This document shows, piece by piece, positions 34,182 through 45,587 of a DNA stretch of 64,000 nucleotides. Where the stretch lies: contig OY720681.1 in assembly GCA_963170755.1 (NCBI GenBank), positions 112,167,394 to 112,231,393 on the forward strand, written 5' to 3'. A program made the translations under genes and the position numbers. The DNA comes from Amphimallon solstitiale. Its lineage: Eukaryota; Arthropoda; Insecta; Coleoptera; Scarabaeidae. Numbering within the stretch: position 1 is the first letter of the stretch; the number at the start of each line of letters is the position of its first letter. Below the pieces are notes generated by a model. That model was given only the letters and a program-made list of their open reading frames with translations, had not been told where the DNA came from and made no database searches.

Positions 34182-35308
34182 CAGGATGAGTCATTAGTAG
34201 CTGCTTCTTCTATTGCTCTTTTGTGTTTTAAATGCATGAAAAAACAATTAGTAAAAGATACATGGTTGCTTGGGTCGCATACTTTAAAAATATTTTAAGC
34301 TCTGACGCACTTCCGGTTTCACCGGAAATGCATGGAACTTAATTTTTTTAAACGACTCACTCTATATATTTTTCGATTTTCTAGTACTGTCTTAAATTAT
34401 CTATTCAACTGTTTTTTTCTTTTTCAAAATTGTGCCAGTAGTTTTTGAGTTATTAATTTTTTTGGATAAATATTTGACCAAAACACGTGTTTAGAAAAAA
34501 ATCATTTTTACATTGTTTTTAAAAGTAAAAACATTAACTTTATTGGTACTTGTAGCCAAGAAAATTCTGCATCATTTGATATAAGTTGCACTCGACAATA
34601 CCTCAGAAAAACTTTGTTTTTTCAAAGCCTACTTCCCGACATTTTCACACACCAAACACTTATTTTTTTTAATGGAACACTCGGTATTTTATTATGGCAT
34701 TTTTTTTCCTTTTTTATTCTCTTTCATTTTAGTTAACAGTGTCCTATACCTATCTTATGTAATTTCTGAGATAATATATAAGGGAAAGGTTCGAGTGAAC
34801 AGAAAGTATTGAATATGAAGAAAAGAACGGACAAAATCAATAACTGGTGAGGATAATAAGTTTATGATACTTGTGAGTGTACTACGAAAATTAGTTGTTA
34901 GTTAGATGTAAGTCAAATTTGAGAATCCAGAATAATTAGAAAATATGTAATTCATCCGTATCATATTCATACAGAGGGTTAGATGGAAGAAATTTTCAGA
35001 ACCGTTTATATTTTTGTCAATAGGCAGCAGATAAATTATCCCGACTTTCTCAATTTTTGGTTGTGTACCGACGAAGCCCAGCTTCTATTAAAATGGATAC
35101 GTTAATCGTCACAATTTTCGTTATTATAACACATAGGTTCCCAAAGTGGGCAATAACGCCCCCTTGTGGGCGCTGCAGGTCTAAAGGGGGGCGGTAAGAG
35201 ACCCAGAAAAAAAATGGGGGCGTTGTGTAAAGGCTTAGGGGGCGATTTGTAATTTCATCTAGAATCTAGGAGGACTCTTAGACACCGACTGAGCTCTCGA
35301 CTCTCGAC

Positions 35309-36370
35309 TAGGGATGGGCGATAAACATCGATGTTCATTGAACATCGATATTTTAGGATCGATGTTCGATGTTTTTGCATCGATGTTTGCAATTTAGATT
35401 TATCGATAAACTATCGATGTTAGAAGAAATATAGTGAACATCGAACTTTTAAGCTTGACAAAATGTATTTGCACTAATCACAAAATAAAACAGCGTCCTC
35501 TGTTGACAAATACAAAAATGTTTCCAAATTAACAGCTCACATACAGGCTACGAGGATGTAAAATTGTCTACGAATAAAAGAAGTATTTAAATTACACAGT
35601 GCTATATCATATAAATTCGAATATTTCATTTTAGGCTCTTTTAAATATTACTCAGTATAAATATTTAAATAATATATAATTAAATACATAAATTTATAGT
35701 ACTTTTAATGTGCAGAATAAAAGTTAAATTATGTATGCATGCAGAATAAGTGAAGGAGGTAAACGTATTTTCATAGAAAAAGAAGGGAGATAGACATTAC
35801 CGATGTATACTTCTTCGGGAAATTCCCTAGTGCGTACAATCATACACGACGATACACGTATTAAATGCAAGATGACACATCAGAAATATAAAACCATATC
35901 CATATGTATCTCGGTATTTGCCAGCGTAGTCAAAAAAAAATGCAAGACTATAAAATCCCAAATAAAAATCGTTCTCTTAAAAAGCTTTGATACACGTAAA
36001 TGTATATATTTTTTAAGTATCAGACGATTTAAGTCATGTGGTTGTTTCATGCGTAATTGCATAATATTGTTTTTTTATATAGTTTTTTTTGAGTAGTTTC
36101 TAAAGTTAACTACATATTATAAATGTATATATTTCTTTTATTATTTTTTTTGAATAGTGATATCTTTTATATCATTTTGTTAAGGACGTAAATTAATTAA
36201 GTTATAATAAAGTTTTTGTTAAACTGCCAAAAAATAAATCTATAAATATAATTATCGATGTTTAAAAACATCGATGTTTGGTAGTCGATATTTTGCAACC
36301 ATCGATGTTGATCAACGATGTTAACATCGATGTTTGATATCGATGTTTACCCACCGATGTCCCATCCCTA
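35309..36370. mobile_element. Non-autonomous hAT element (CATCGATG-rich ends), 8-bp TSD
   Basis: TAGGGATGGGCGATAAACAT at 35309 pairs with the right end ...CCCATCCCTA at 36370. CTCTCGAC lies directly outside both ends (35301-35308, 36371-36378). Both subterminal regions are dense in CATCGATG / AACATCGATGTT units, likely transposase-binding repeats. The 1062-bp interior is AT-rich with no transposase. It is nested inside the 35132-38943 hAT. Confidence 0.92.
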
Positions 36371-36797
36371 CTCTCGACTACAGCTTGTGAACATCAACTA
36401 ATATTAATTAAGAGATTGCTCAAACCAACTCGGTTCGATATTTCTCTCCGAGTAGTTCATATATCTGTCCTGTTTTATTGAATAAATAAAATAAAAAACA
36501 TATCAATCGGTCGCTCCGTTTCGAAACGAAAAGAGACACAAACAAACAAATAAAAAGGCAACTGTATCAATCGGCTGGTTCATAGAATACTTGTTCTTAC
36601 TTGTTGAGTACGATTGAGCGTCGAATGAGATAAACGAGTTTATGCATGTTTGTCTTATTCCTGTCGGTGCGTGCTGCTTATGCAATCCTATATAAACAAC
36701 GTAATATTTATTTTATTTTCATTTGCGGTTTCGCGCGTAATAGATAAGCAGTACTTAAGTTCAACACTTATACTTACGTATTTCTCAAAACAAAACA

Positions 36798-38559
36798 ATG
36801 TCGGAAGTAAAAAAGAAGAGACGGCAATACTGTGCGGAATATATTAAATTCGGATTCATTGAAAATCCTACAAACCCATCGTCGCCTTTGTGCCTTCTAT
36901 GCCTAAAAGCATTTTCGAATGAAGCAATGAAGCCTTCAAGACTTCAAGATCATTTGAATAAAATGCATCCAGATAAGAAAGACAAGAATGCAGCATATTT
37001 TCAAGACCTAGAGAAGAAGCATAATACTCGGCCAAGTGTAGCAAAACTCTTTTCGGCGGCTGCTAAGCAAGATGACGACGGACTTCGAGCTTCGTACAAC
37101 ATCTCTTTGTTAATTGCTCAAAAAGGCAAACCACACAACATCGGAGAAGTGTTAATTTTGCCAGCAATAAAGGAAGTAATAACTACTGTGCTTCATAAAC
37201 CGGCCGCAGATATTATCGGAAAAATTCCTTTGAGTAATAATTCTGTGCAAAGACGAATTGATGAAATGGCCGGAAACATAGAAGAATCATTGTGCAATCA
37301 TCTGAGGACTAGTCAATTCTCAATTCAGCTCGATGAGTCCACTTTACCAACTAATGAAGCATTGTTGCTGTCTTACGTGAGGTTTATTAAAGATGAGAAA
37401 ATATGTGAAGAACTATTGTTTGCTAGAAATTTAGAGACCGATACAAAAGGCGATACCATATTCAATACATTGGAAAAGTTTTGTGATGAGAAAGAGATTC
37501 CCTTGAAAAATATTATATCAGTTGCTACGGATGGCGCTCCGGCTATGACAGGGTGCCATAAAGGCTTCATAGCGTACGTAAAAAATAAAATTCCAGATGT
37601 CCTTGCTGTACATTGCGTTATTCATAGACAACATTTGGTTGCTAGAAATTTAAGTGAACGACTATTTCAATCACTGCAATATGTCATCAAAGCAGTCAAT
37701 AAAATCCGTAACTGCTCTTTGAATGATAGATTATTTCATCAGCTTTGTGTTACTAATGACGAAGATTTCAACCGTTTGTTGTTTCATACCGAAGTTCGTT
37801 GGCTATCAAGAGGCAATTGTCTGACTCGATTTTACAACCTGTTTGACTCTGTGATAGAGTTTTTGGAAACTAAAGATACAGAATTGCGCAACAAGCTCAT
37901 TACATCAAAAAATGATATAGCTTACATGACAGACCTGTATAAATTGTTCAACAACATGAATCTCCAACTGCAAGGCGATGAACTAAATTTAATTAAAACA
38001 AAAAATGTCGTTGCTGCTTTCGCAGCCAAACTGCTTCTACACAAAAAGAATATGGGCAGACGTGAGTTTCATAATTTTCCGAATTTATCAGTATCCTGCA
38101 GTAACGACGACTTGTTTGCCTACTGCCAACATTTGGAAAAGCTCCACATTGACTTCACCGAACGATACCAGGATATTTTGAACTTGGAAATACCAGACTG
38201 GGTGTTGGATCCGTTTTCAAATGTCAACACAGCAATATCACCACATCTGGAAGAAGAACTTATAGAATTGACAACGAACGAGGAAATAAAAATCAAGTTC
38301 AAAAATGGCTACCAAGAATTTTGGCTACAAAAACCGATCCCGCAATTGTACCCTGGATTGTGGTCAATCATTCAACGATTCTTGATAGCATTCCCATCGT
38401 CATATTTGTGTGAACGTGGATTTAGTGCTGTAGCTGCTTACTAAAAAGAGAAATCGTTTGCATGTTACCGAACGTGGTGACTTGCGGCTGTTCTTGAGTA
38501 AATTGGAACCTGATATCAACAAACTTATTAAACAGCATCAGATTCATCCTTCACATTAG
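36798..38559 (+). pseudogene. hAT transposase with BED zinc finger, single late frameshift
   Basis: The ATG at 36798 opens 548 codons. Residues about 30-60 form a BED-type finger (CLLCLKAFSNEAMK...HLNKMH). The catalytic core follows, with FSIQLDESTLPTN (first Asp), VATDGAPAMTGCHKGF (second Asp) and VHCVIHRQHLVARNL. The C-terminal dimerisation region shows EVRWLSRGNCLTRFY and FPSSYLCERGFSAV. At about 38428-38440 the frame breaks (stop at 38442-38444). The next frame continues the expected tail, LTKKRNRLHVTERGDLRLFL, to a stop at 38557-38559. A 1-base indel is the only lesion seen. Closest in type to the ZBED5/FAM200/SCAND3 group, recalled rather than searched. Confidence 0.9.
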
Positions 38560-38680
38560 TTTTTATATTAGAATCGATTATGTTTGTTTTATTTTGAATT
38601 TTGAATAAAAGATACTTTGTCTGAATACTATAAAGTTGCGTTTCAATAATCATTCTCATTGGCAGGTGTAGCCCGTAAAA

Positions 38681-38802
38681 GTTAACTTGAGACCTGAGCG
38701 CCGTTGTGTACTACCTACTACGCTCAGGTCTCAAGTTAACTCATTCATTCTAAACGAGACTTTTACTATAACCCATAGTAAAAGTCTCGTTTAGAATGAA
38801 TG
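38681..38802. repeat. Twin perfect hairpins
   Basis: Hairpin 1: 20-base arms 38681-38700 (GTTAACTTGAGACCTGAGCG) and 38721-38740, exact complements, with a 20-nt loop. Hairpin 2: 28-base arms 38742-38769 and 38775-38802, exact complements, with a 5-nt loop (AACCC). Only one base separates them. They lie between the hAT transposase and the right hAT terminus. Confidence 0.9.
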
Positions 38803-39204
38803 TTTAATCTCCGCTAATATAGCTCACAATAATTAATTTAATTTGAAGTTATAGTGGTTTTTGAGTAGGTGAAAAAATGTGGGCGCTAAAAAATAATTTA
38901 TTCTCAAAGTGGGCAGTAGGCAAAATAAGTTTGGGAACCACTGTTATAACACATAAAAACCCTCACTTTATCATATATACCTGCAAACTTTCAAAATCGT
39001 TGGTCATTAAATGTGTGGGGAGGAATAGTGAGTATTTACATAATTGGACCTTATTTCTTTGACGAAAATATTAATGGAGAAGAGTATCTTCGTTTTCTAC
39101 GGACGGATTTTCAAAACTTTTTGAAGATATGAACATTAAAATCAGAGAAATTTATTCAATAAGCAAATCGTTTTATATTTTTTCAGTTTGTTGTATTGTG
39201 TATA

Positions 39205-39234
39205 TAATGCCCCCCCCCCCCACACACACACACA
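39205..39234. repeat. C-tract and (AC)n microsatellite
   Basis: A run of C (about 39210-39221) followed by alternating AC to 39234. Confidence 0.9.
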
Positions 39235-39739
39235 CTAGAGATGTGTTAGTTTATTAGAAACGTCTAGTATTTCCTTATTTTTTCTTTCCTTGTAGCAGAT
39301 CTAATAAAAACAGTGAAAACGAAATAATTTTAAGCCTTACATTATTTGGAAATTCTTTAAAATTTAACATTAATCATACCAATTACTTACCGTATGTCGC
39401 CCTATATAATTTGTAAATTACAAATTTAGGACGTTTCCGAAATAATAGCTGATTAGAAATAGAATTTGTAAAAAAAATTATGTCTTGGAAATATGTCTTG
39501 CAAAAGTGATTTCTATACATAATTTTTACGTTTTTAAATTTTTGAAAGAAAATTTATTCAGTAATAATTTTAATTTTTTATATTTGTTTTGTATATAGAT
39601 TAGTCATCGATAATAATGCAAGCCCGATTAAATTTATTCTGATAAAACGTATTTTCTTCTTGATAATTGAAACTGGTTACTAGGTCATAAGGAAATATCC
39701 CTGTATTTATCGAAAACGGAAACTTTAAGAGTTTTTATC

Positions 39740-40450
39740 AGCGAAAATGACTTTCTTTGAAACACATTCACACAAGAATTGTAATGAAAAAAATTTTCGA
39801 CCTCCAGATTTTTGCAGAAGTCCACGTTTTGTAGTGGTTTTTCCTGCATGTTTTTCTCTCTCTCTCTCTCTCTCTCTCTGTATGTCAGTCTGCCTGTCTG
39901 TGTTGCGTGCGTGTGTTGCCAAGATAGCAGCGAAACGACTGCAGCTATGAAGATCAAGCATTTAATTTACGAGTGTAATCTTCCTCTTGAAACTTGATTA
40001 GATTTTCAGTAAAATCGGTAGACGGGAAGTAGTAGTTTTTTTCAGTAACAAAATCAAAATTTAGTCATATCTAGTCTACTACTAAGTTTAGATAATTGTC
40101 TAAGGAATACAAAAGTACTAAAAAGTGAATTTTAGAAAGATTTTATAAAAAAAGTTTTTCGTAATTCCTATCGGAAGTCTTTTGCTAATATATCAACAGT
40201 CTGTCTTCTAGGCAGATACATTATAAGTATAAAAGTATTTAAAGCTTGATTTTGAAAGTTTTTTATATTAAAAAAAAATCAAAATTTGGACCGCTAGACT
40301 TTTACTCTTATCGAATAGCACTTTTTTTTGCAAATATCTCGTAAATTATGCGTTCAATAGAGATAATTTGGAGAAGTACTTAGAATAGGATCTTGAATAT
40401 TTTTTTATATAAAAAAAAATTCAAAATTCGGAGCTGAAGTAACACATTTA
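39740..40450 (+). repeat. Dispersed repeat, copy A (CT microsatellite inside)
   Basis: Matches the inverse of 59697-60590: AAATTTTCGACCTCC, then a microsatellite (here (CT)n at 39855-39879), AGATAGCAGCGAAACGACTG, TTACGAGTGTAATCTTCCTC, TTTTCAGTAAAATCGGTAGA, then degenerate 120-150-bp monomers containing AAATATCTCGTAAATTATGC and CTTTTACTCTTATCGA. No protein is encoded. Confidence 0.65.
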
Positions 40451-41600
40451 CCCATAGGTTTATTTTTTAAGAAGGTAAAGTGTTTAAAACTTAATTTGGA
40501 ACAATTTTAGTATAATTTAAAATGCACATTCGTATAAAAACCTTACTATTAATTTGATTGTTACTCAACAAAACGAAATTTGTACCTTAATAATAATTTA
40601 AATTCAACACTTACCCATCATACAAATATGCATTTTGCCATCTACGACTTCTCAGTGACTTCATTGACGGTTGTGACATTTTTGATAAGATAATGTGAAT
40701 AGTAATATAAATCGAAAATAATGCAATAATATTTCGTTAATTTTTCGTCTTTTAATACGCCTCTGTAGTTAAAAAATAAAATGCGCTGTTACTATGGAAT
40801 AAAGGAGATGTCAAAGGACTGTAAATAAAAAATAAAGATGGACAAAATAAACATGGTGTACGGTAATGTTTGATCTCAAATTAATCAATAGTACTGTTCA
40901 AATTATACGTTAATTAAAACTTCAAACATACTTTATTTGAACTAATTTTGCCTCCATGTTAATTATAATTAGCTATAGTTCCCAAAGTCTTAATAAAAAT
41001 ATTCTTAAACAATTAGGCAACTGTTATCTCTAGACTCCTGTTCATTTACGCAAAGAAACCGTAATATAATAAGACATTTTGAAATTTTAAAAGTAAATAA
41101 TTTAATTAGAATCAAAAATAAACAAATCTGAATATCTTTTTATAGTTCATAGCATCTGTTTACATATTACCTACATGTCATTGTCCTACATTTAATATGC
41201 GGAATAGACAGGCCTTTTTCAATTTGAAAATAGTTGTATTCCACTCTTGTCAGAAAAATACTTAATACAAAGTTGTCTACATAGGCCTACGTTTGTTTGC
41301 TATTTGCCTTACTATTATGTTAAAACATGGGACAATTCGATGGATCCGATTACTCTTTTGAATTCAGGTTGCCACTAACATCAGATTTTTATTGTATTTT
41401 TTTATATCTTATACCGAGCATACTTTGTGAGGGACTACTTCAAATGTTGGCACATAGCATTTTGATCAGTTGCGTGTATTTGAATGTATTGACAATTAAA
41501 ACGAGATGTAATTGCACATAAAAATTTCTTAAAGTTATTCACATAGCGCATCTACTCGCCTTAATTTGTAACGTGGCTCTTTTTAAATTATTGTTCTATA
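40451..41600. other. Intergenic AT-rich DNA
   Basis: No gene or element is recognised before the Tigger terminus at 41601. A 64-aa open frame at 41327-41521 has no domain. Confidence 0.35.
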
Positions 41601-43552
41601 CAGTATAATCCCCTTTTAACGAATACTGGATATAGCGAGATACCGGTTGTAACGAGCACATGGGCATAAAATTTGGTTTTGAATGCAAGCCCCTGTATAA
41701 AAATTTCCGTATATAGCGAGACCGGATATAACGAGATTCCGGTTATAAGATATGGATATTTTAGAAAAAACCTGTTATAACGAGGATATCGATCGCGCTC
41801 GTTGAGAAATCCGAACAGGAGGTCAGGAGGGAGTAATCGGAAAAATATCAGTCGCTTTAGAACTCTTGACGAAGCATGTCGTCTTCCAGTAAATTAAAAC
41901 GGAAGCAATTTACCGTTAGCCAAAAAAAAGAAATTTTACAAAAAGTTCATGATGGTGTTACCAAAGCACAAGTGTGTAAAGAGTATGATTTGTCCAGTTC
42001 GACCTTGTCAACCTTTTTAAAAAATGAAGCAAAGTTAAATCATTCTTCTATTCAAAACACCAACAGAAAAAAACAGAGAACAACGGAGAAAATGGACCTA
42101 GATGAAGCCCTTCTGAATTGGTTCCGCATTCAAAGAAGTGCAAACATTCCACTTAGTGGGCCTATTTTGAAACAAAAGGCAACCCAATTTGGCATTTCGT
42201 TAGGTTATGGAGCCGATTTTGAATGTTCGATGAGTTGGATAAACCGATTTAAACAAAGACACAACATAAATGCAGGCAGAGTTGTTGGGGAAGCAAAATC
42301 TGTGGACCGCACTGTTACTGACGAATGGTTATCTAACACGTGGCCTCACCTAAAACATGGTTATGCTGACTCTGACATTTTTAATGCCGATGAAACCGGC
42401 CTTTTTTATAAATTAACACCCGATAAGACTCTTAAATTCAAAGATGAAAAGTGCTCTGGGGGTAAACTATCGAAAGAACGGGTAACAGTCTTAATTTGTG
42501 CAAATGCAGATGGTTCCGAGAAACGAAAGCTACTGATAATTGGTAAGGCCAAGAAACCACGTTGTTTTAAACACATAAAGTCTTTACCTGTGAAATAAAA
42601 ATACGTGGATGACATCCGACATTTTTACTGAGGAACTATTTGACTGGGACTCACAACTCATTAAGAAAAATAGAAAAATCCTCCTCGTTGTCGACAACTG
42701 TGCAGCACACCCAAACGTACCTAATTTGAAGAATATAAAATTGGCATTTTTACCTCCAAACACAACTTCAGTGCTACAACCGATGGACCAAGGAGTAATA
42801 AACTCCTTAAAATTTCATTTCCGAAAAACACTTGTGCTACACTTGATAGATGTCATTGAAACAGAGACAGAAAGCAGTATAACACTCTTAGACGCCATTC
42901 GCTTTGTGGACCGAGCCTGGCATAATGTTACGCAAGCTACAATAAAAAATTGTTTTAAGCACGCTGGTTTCGTAGGGGAAGTTACGGCATCTGAAGAAGG
43001 ATGGCAATGGGATGACGAAATACCCCTAAGTGAACTTCGTGTCTCATTAAACACTGAACAAATAAACTTTCAAGAGTTTGTTCAGGTTGATAATTCTGTA
43101 TGGACCTGTGGAATTCCTACCGATGATGAGCTAGTTGATGATGCTTATAAAAAGCATAATCAACGTGCACTTGACACTGCTGAATCTGAGGATGAAGAAC
43201 CAGTCTTATTACCAGAAAAAATCTCACGTCTAGATGCTAGGAGGTGTCTGTCGAACTTGCGAAGTTTTTTCGAATCCGAAGCTACTTTAGACAGTGCTGA
43301 ACAATCTTTCAACTACTTATCAAAATTGGAAAATTTAATTGATGTGTCAGTGTTAAATCAGAAGCAATTGAAAATCACAGATTATTTTGGTTAATTTATA
43401 TCATAATATTATTTTCTAATACATTATATAATCACCATGTAGTTACCTTTTCAATAAAACGTATTTTTTGAAGTAACCGTTTTTAACGAAGTCCGCTTAT
43501 AACGAGATAATCCCGCACTCCCGTGCGTGCTCGTTATAACCGGACTCTACTG
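41601..43552 (+). mobile_element. Tigger/pogo-type DNA transposon
   Basis: Starts CAGTATAATCCCCTTTTAAC and ends with the complement of CAGTAGAGTCCGGTTATAAC, flanked by TA (41599-41600, 43553-43554). Both ends carry repeated TATAACGAG units, typical of Tigger termini. The 1952-bp element holds one transposase gene with a single break. Confidence 0.9.
41876..43394 (+). pseudogene. Tigger transposase (CENP-B/jerky-like), one frameshift
   Basis: The ATG at 41876 opens an N-terminal psq-type helix-turn-helix (KRKQFTVSQKKEILQKVHDG, VCKEYDLSSSTLSTFLKN) and then a CENP-B-type domain (EALLNWFRIQRSANIPLSGP, SWINRFKQRHNI). Of the DDE core, DIFNADETGLFYKLTP supplies the first Asp. The frame ends at 42598 (SLPVK, stop). 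The next frame, entered about 42593-42609, continues TWMTSDIFTEELFDWD, then LLVVDNCAAHPNV (second Asp) and TTSVLQPMDQGVINSLK (third Asp), and ends LKITDYFG at 43394. A short deletion at the junction explains the shift. Total about 500 residues, normal for the family. Confidence 0.9.
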
Positions 43553-44008
43553 TATTTATATTTAACATATAAGAAATGACATTTCTGGTTTAATAATACA
43601 TATATTAATATTGATAAAAGAAAATATTTAGTTTTCTTCATTTTCTCTGGATTTGTGAGTTGTACGAACATTTATTTTTTTTTGTTTTTGGTGATTATTT
43701 GAAAATACCTAATGGCACAGTAACAAAAAAACACACATTTCGAAAATAATTTGAATTATACACGGTGACGCGTTAAAATGGCACACATTCGAATTTTTTT
43801 TAAAAAATTAAACGCCCTGTACATCTTTTGTTTTGGATGACCCATTGTTGAGTTATTAACGATAATAATAAAAAAATAGTCGCCACAATGTTCACCATAA
43901 TTATTCTATACTGTAGTATTACGATTATCTAAGACAAAATTATTTAGCAAGTATGCAGCCAAGGGATGTGTTGAACCTACAAAATAATCAAACATTAATT
44001 TTATTATA

Positions 44009-45587
44009 CAGGGTGCTTGTTACGATGCAATCAATTTGGCTATCATCAAAGAGCGTTTACTGATTTTTTTCAAATGGAACACCTCGTATATAATTAAATT
44101 TTTGGAATGATGCATTAATGCTTAATTTTTGTTAATAATGTCCTATACTCAAACCCAATAATTTCGGAGTTATTTTTAATTTTTCATTACAAACCGCTAA
44201 ATTATTTGTTTTCGGTTCGATTTAATGTACTGGGTAAACGATTTGACAAACAAAAACAAATAAACGTCAACAAATATCAAAAATCAAAATCTTAATTATT
44301 GCTGTTAATTAGGTGCAATATTAGTTTCTGCGTTTAATATTGTCATTGTGTTGTTTATTGATTGGATTAGTGGGTAGATACGTAGTTTTCTTGTACATTT
44401 GTTGTTTGCCACATAATATTATTACGGTTTTTAGTTTAGTTTAGTTAAAGAATTGTCTATTAACCAAGCGAATTTATGCGCAAAGATATCCTGACAAAAG
44501 ACAACCTTCAGTTACAAGTTTGGAAAGACTTAAAGAAAGATTCATTAGAAGAGGAAATGTGAGTTAGGAAAAGCGTGAAAGGACAAAGAGGACAAGTGAC
44601 GAAGATACATTGAAAGTCTTGTTATCAGTAATTGAGGAGCCCTCTACTAATTCGACCAAAATATCAACAGAAACTAATGTACCATGATCTACTGTTAACA
44701 AGATTTAAAAAAAATATCGTCACTGCAGTATTTCCTTTCATCAAGAACTGTTGGGGTATTTAGAGACTAGAAGGACGTTTTGCGAATGGGGATTAAAAAT
44801 TGAAAGGATAACACCTAACTTCTTCCAAAAGGTATTTTTTTACTGACGAATCGACTTTTACTCAGAGTGGTAGCCCAAACCGTCATAATCTTCATCATTC
44901 TGCAATAGACAACCCAAGAATATTAAGAGCGATTGATAAGCAGAGGCCATGGACTATAAATGTTTGGGCTGGTATTATGGGCAACTTCATAATTGGACCA
45001 CATTTCTTTCATGGACATTTAAACAGTGCGCAATATTTGAATTTCTTGCAATATGACTTGCCTCAGCTTCTGCAAAACGTTCCTCCAGTTCTAAGGGAAA
45101 ATATGTGGCTTCAGCACGACGGTGCTCCAACACATTTTGCACTAGATGTCCGACACTATTTGTAGATGGATTGGCCGCGGTGGTCCCATTAGTTGGCCAC
45201 CTAGATCGCCAGATTTGACCAAACTTGATATTTTTCTATGGGGGTACATAAAAAATATTGTATACAAGACACCTCCAACTATAGCAGACGATATGAGGCA
45301 ACGTATAATACGTGCTTTTAAAAAAGTTTCCATTGAGAAGTTACAACATGTACGTAGATCCTTTCTGTCAAAGCTGCAAATGTGTTCTATTCAACATGGA
45401 GGTTACTTTGAGAATTTATTTTTTTTTGTTTGGCAAAGCGTTTACCCAGTACACTAAATCCGTTTACCCAGTACGCAATTAACGCATCATTCCAAAAATG
45501 TAATAATATACGGGGTGTTCCATTTGAAAAAACCAGTAAACGCTCTTAGACAATAGCCAAATTGACTGCATCGTAACAAACACCCTG
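44009..45587 (+). mobile_element. Third mariner element, inner TIR pair, TA-flanked
   Basis: CAGGGTGCTTGTTACGATGC at 44009 and its near-complement ending CACCCTG at 45587, with TA outside each end. The arms pair for at least 85 bases (to the CAAATGGAACACC motif and beyond). The 1579-bp element has its transposase on the plus strand, heavily broken. Confidence 0.8.
44440..45457 (+). pseudogene. Mariner transposase, degenerate, probable former DD41D
   Basis: Fragments in order: RIYAQRYPDKRQPSVTSLER (DNA-binding start), TKRTSDEDTLKVLLSVIEEP, FFYDESTFTQSGSPNRHN (first Asp region), INVWAGIMGNFIIGPHFFHG, MWLQHDGAPTHFALDVRHYL (second Asp; stop follows at 45163-45165) and, in another frame, RWIGRGGPISWPPRSPDLTK then LDIFLWG (third Asp). 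Several stops are present. At about 45160 a frameshift with loss of roughly six codons has shortened the spacing between the last two aspartates. Restoring those codons in number would give the 41-residue spacing of the other two mariners here. Confidence 0.75.

Larger units (their letters stand above)
35132..38943 (+). mobile_element. hAT transposon (ZBED5/FAM200-like lineage) with 8-bp TSD
   Basis: The left end CATAGGTTCCCAAAGTGGGC and the right end (complement CAGTGGTTCCCAAACTT) are the classic CAGTGGTTCCCAAA-type hAT termini; the left has two substitutions. TTATAACA is repeated immediately outside both ends (35124-35131, 38944-38951), the 8-bp duplication expected for hAT. The 3.8-kb element carries a BED-finger transposase, has a 1.06-kb hAT MITE in its 5' part and twin perfect hairpins in its 3' part. 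Confidence 0.92.
34182..39165 (+). pseudogene. Mariner-like relic split by a hAT insertion
   Basis: CAGGATGAG at 34182 follows TA and looks like a mariner terminus. The plus strand then reads degenerate transposase: IRESRIIRKYVIHPYHI (about 34925-34970) and FWLCTDEAQLLLK (about 35065-35095, the first catalytic Asp region). After the 35132-38943 insertion it resumes at 38952 with NPHFIIYTCK, RWSLNVWGGI, IIGPYFFDENI and YLRFL. Frames are broken, the catalytic C-terminal third is missing and no right TIR is seen. Removing the hAT and one copy of its duplication restores continuity of the match. Confidence 0.65.

Noticed and set aside
35803..36096. 97-codon frame inside the hAT MITE
   Set aside because: Lies in a non-autonomous element with no transposase motif; lysine/isoleucine-rich AT translation.
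39747..39997. Several overlapping frames with Ser/Leu or Arg/Glu runs
   Set aside because: They are translations of the (CT)n microsatellite in the dispersed repeat.
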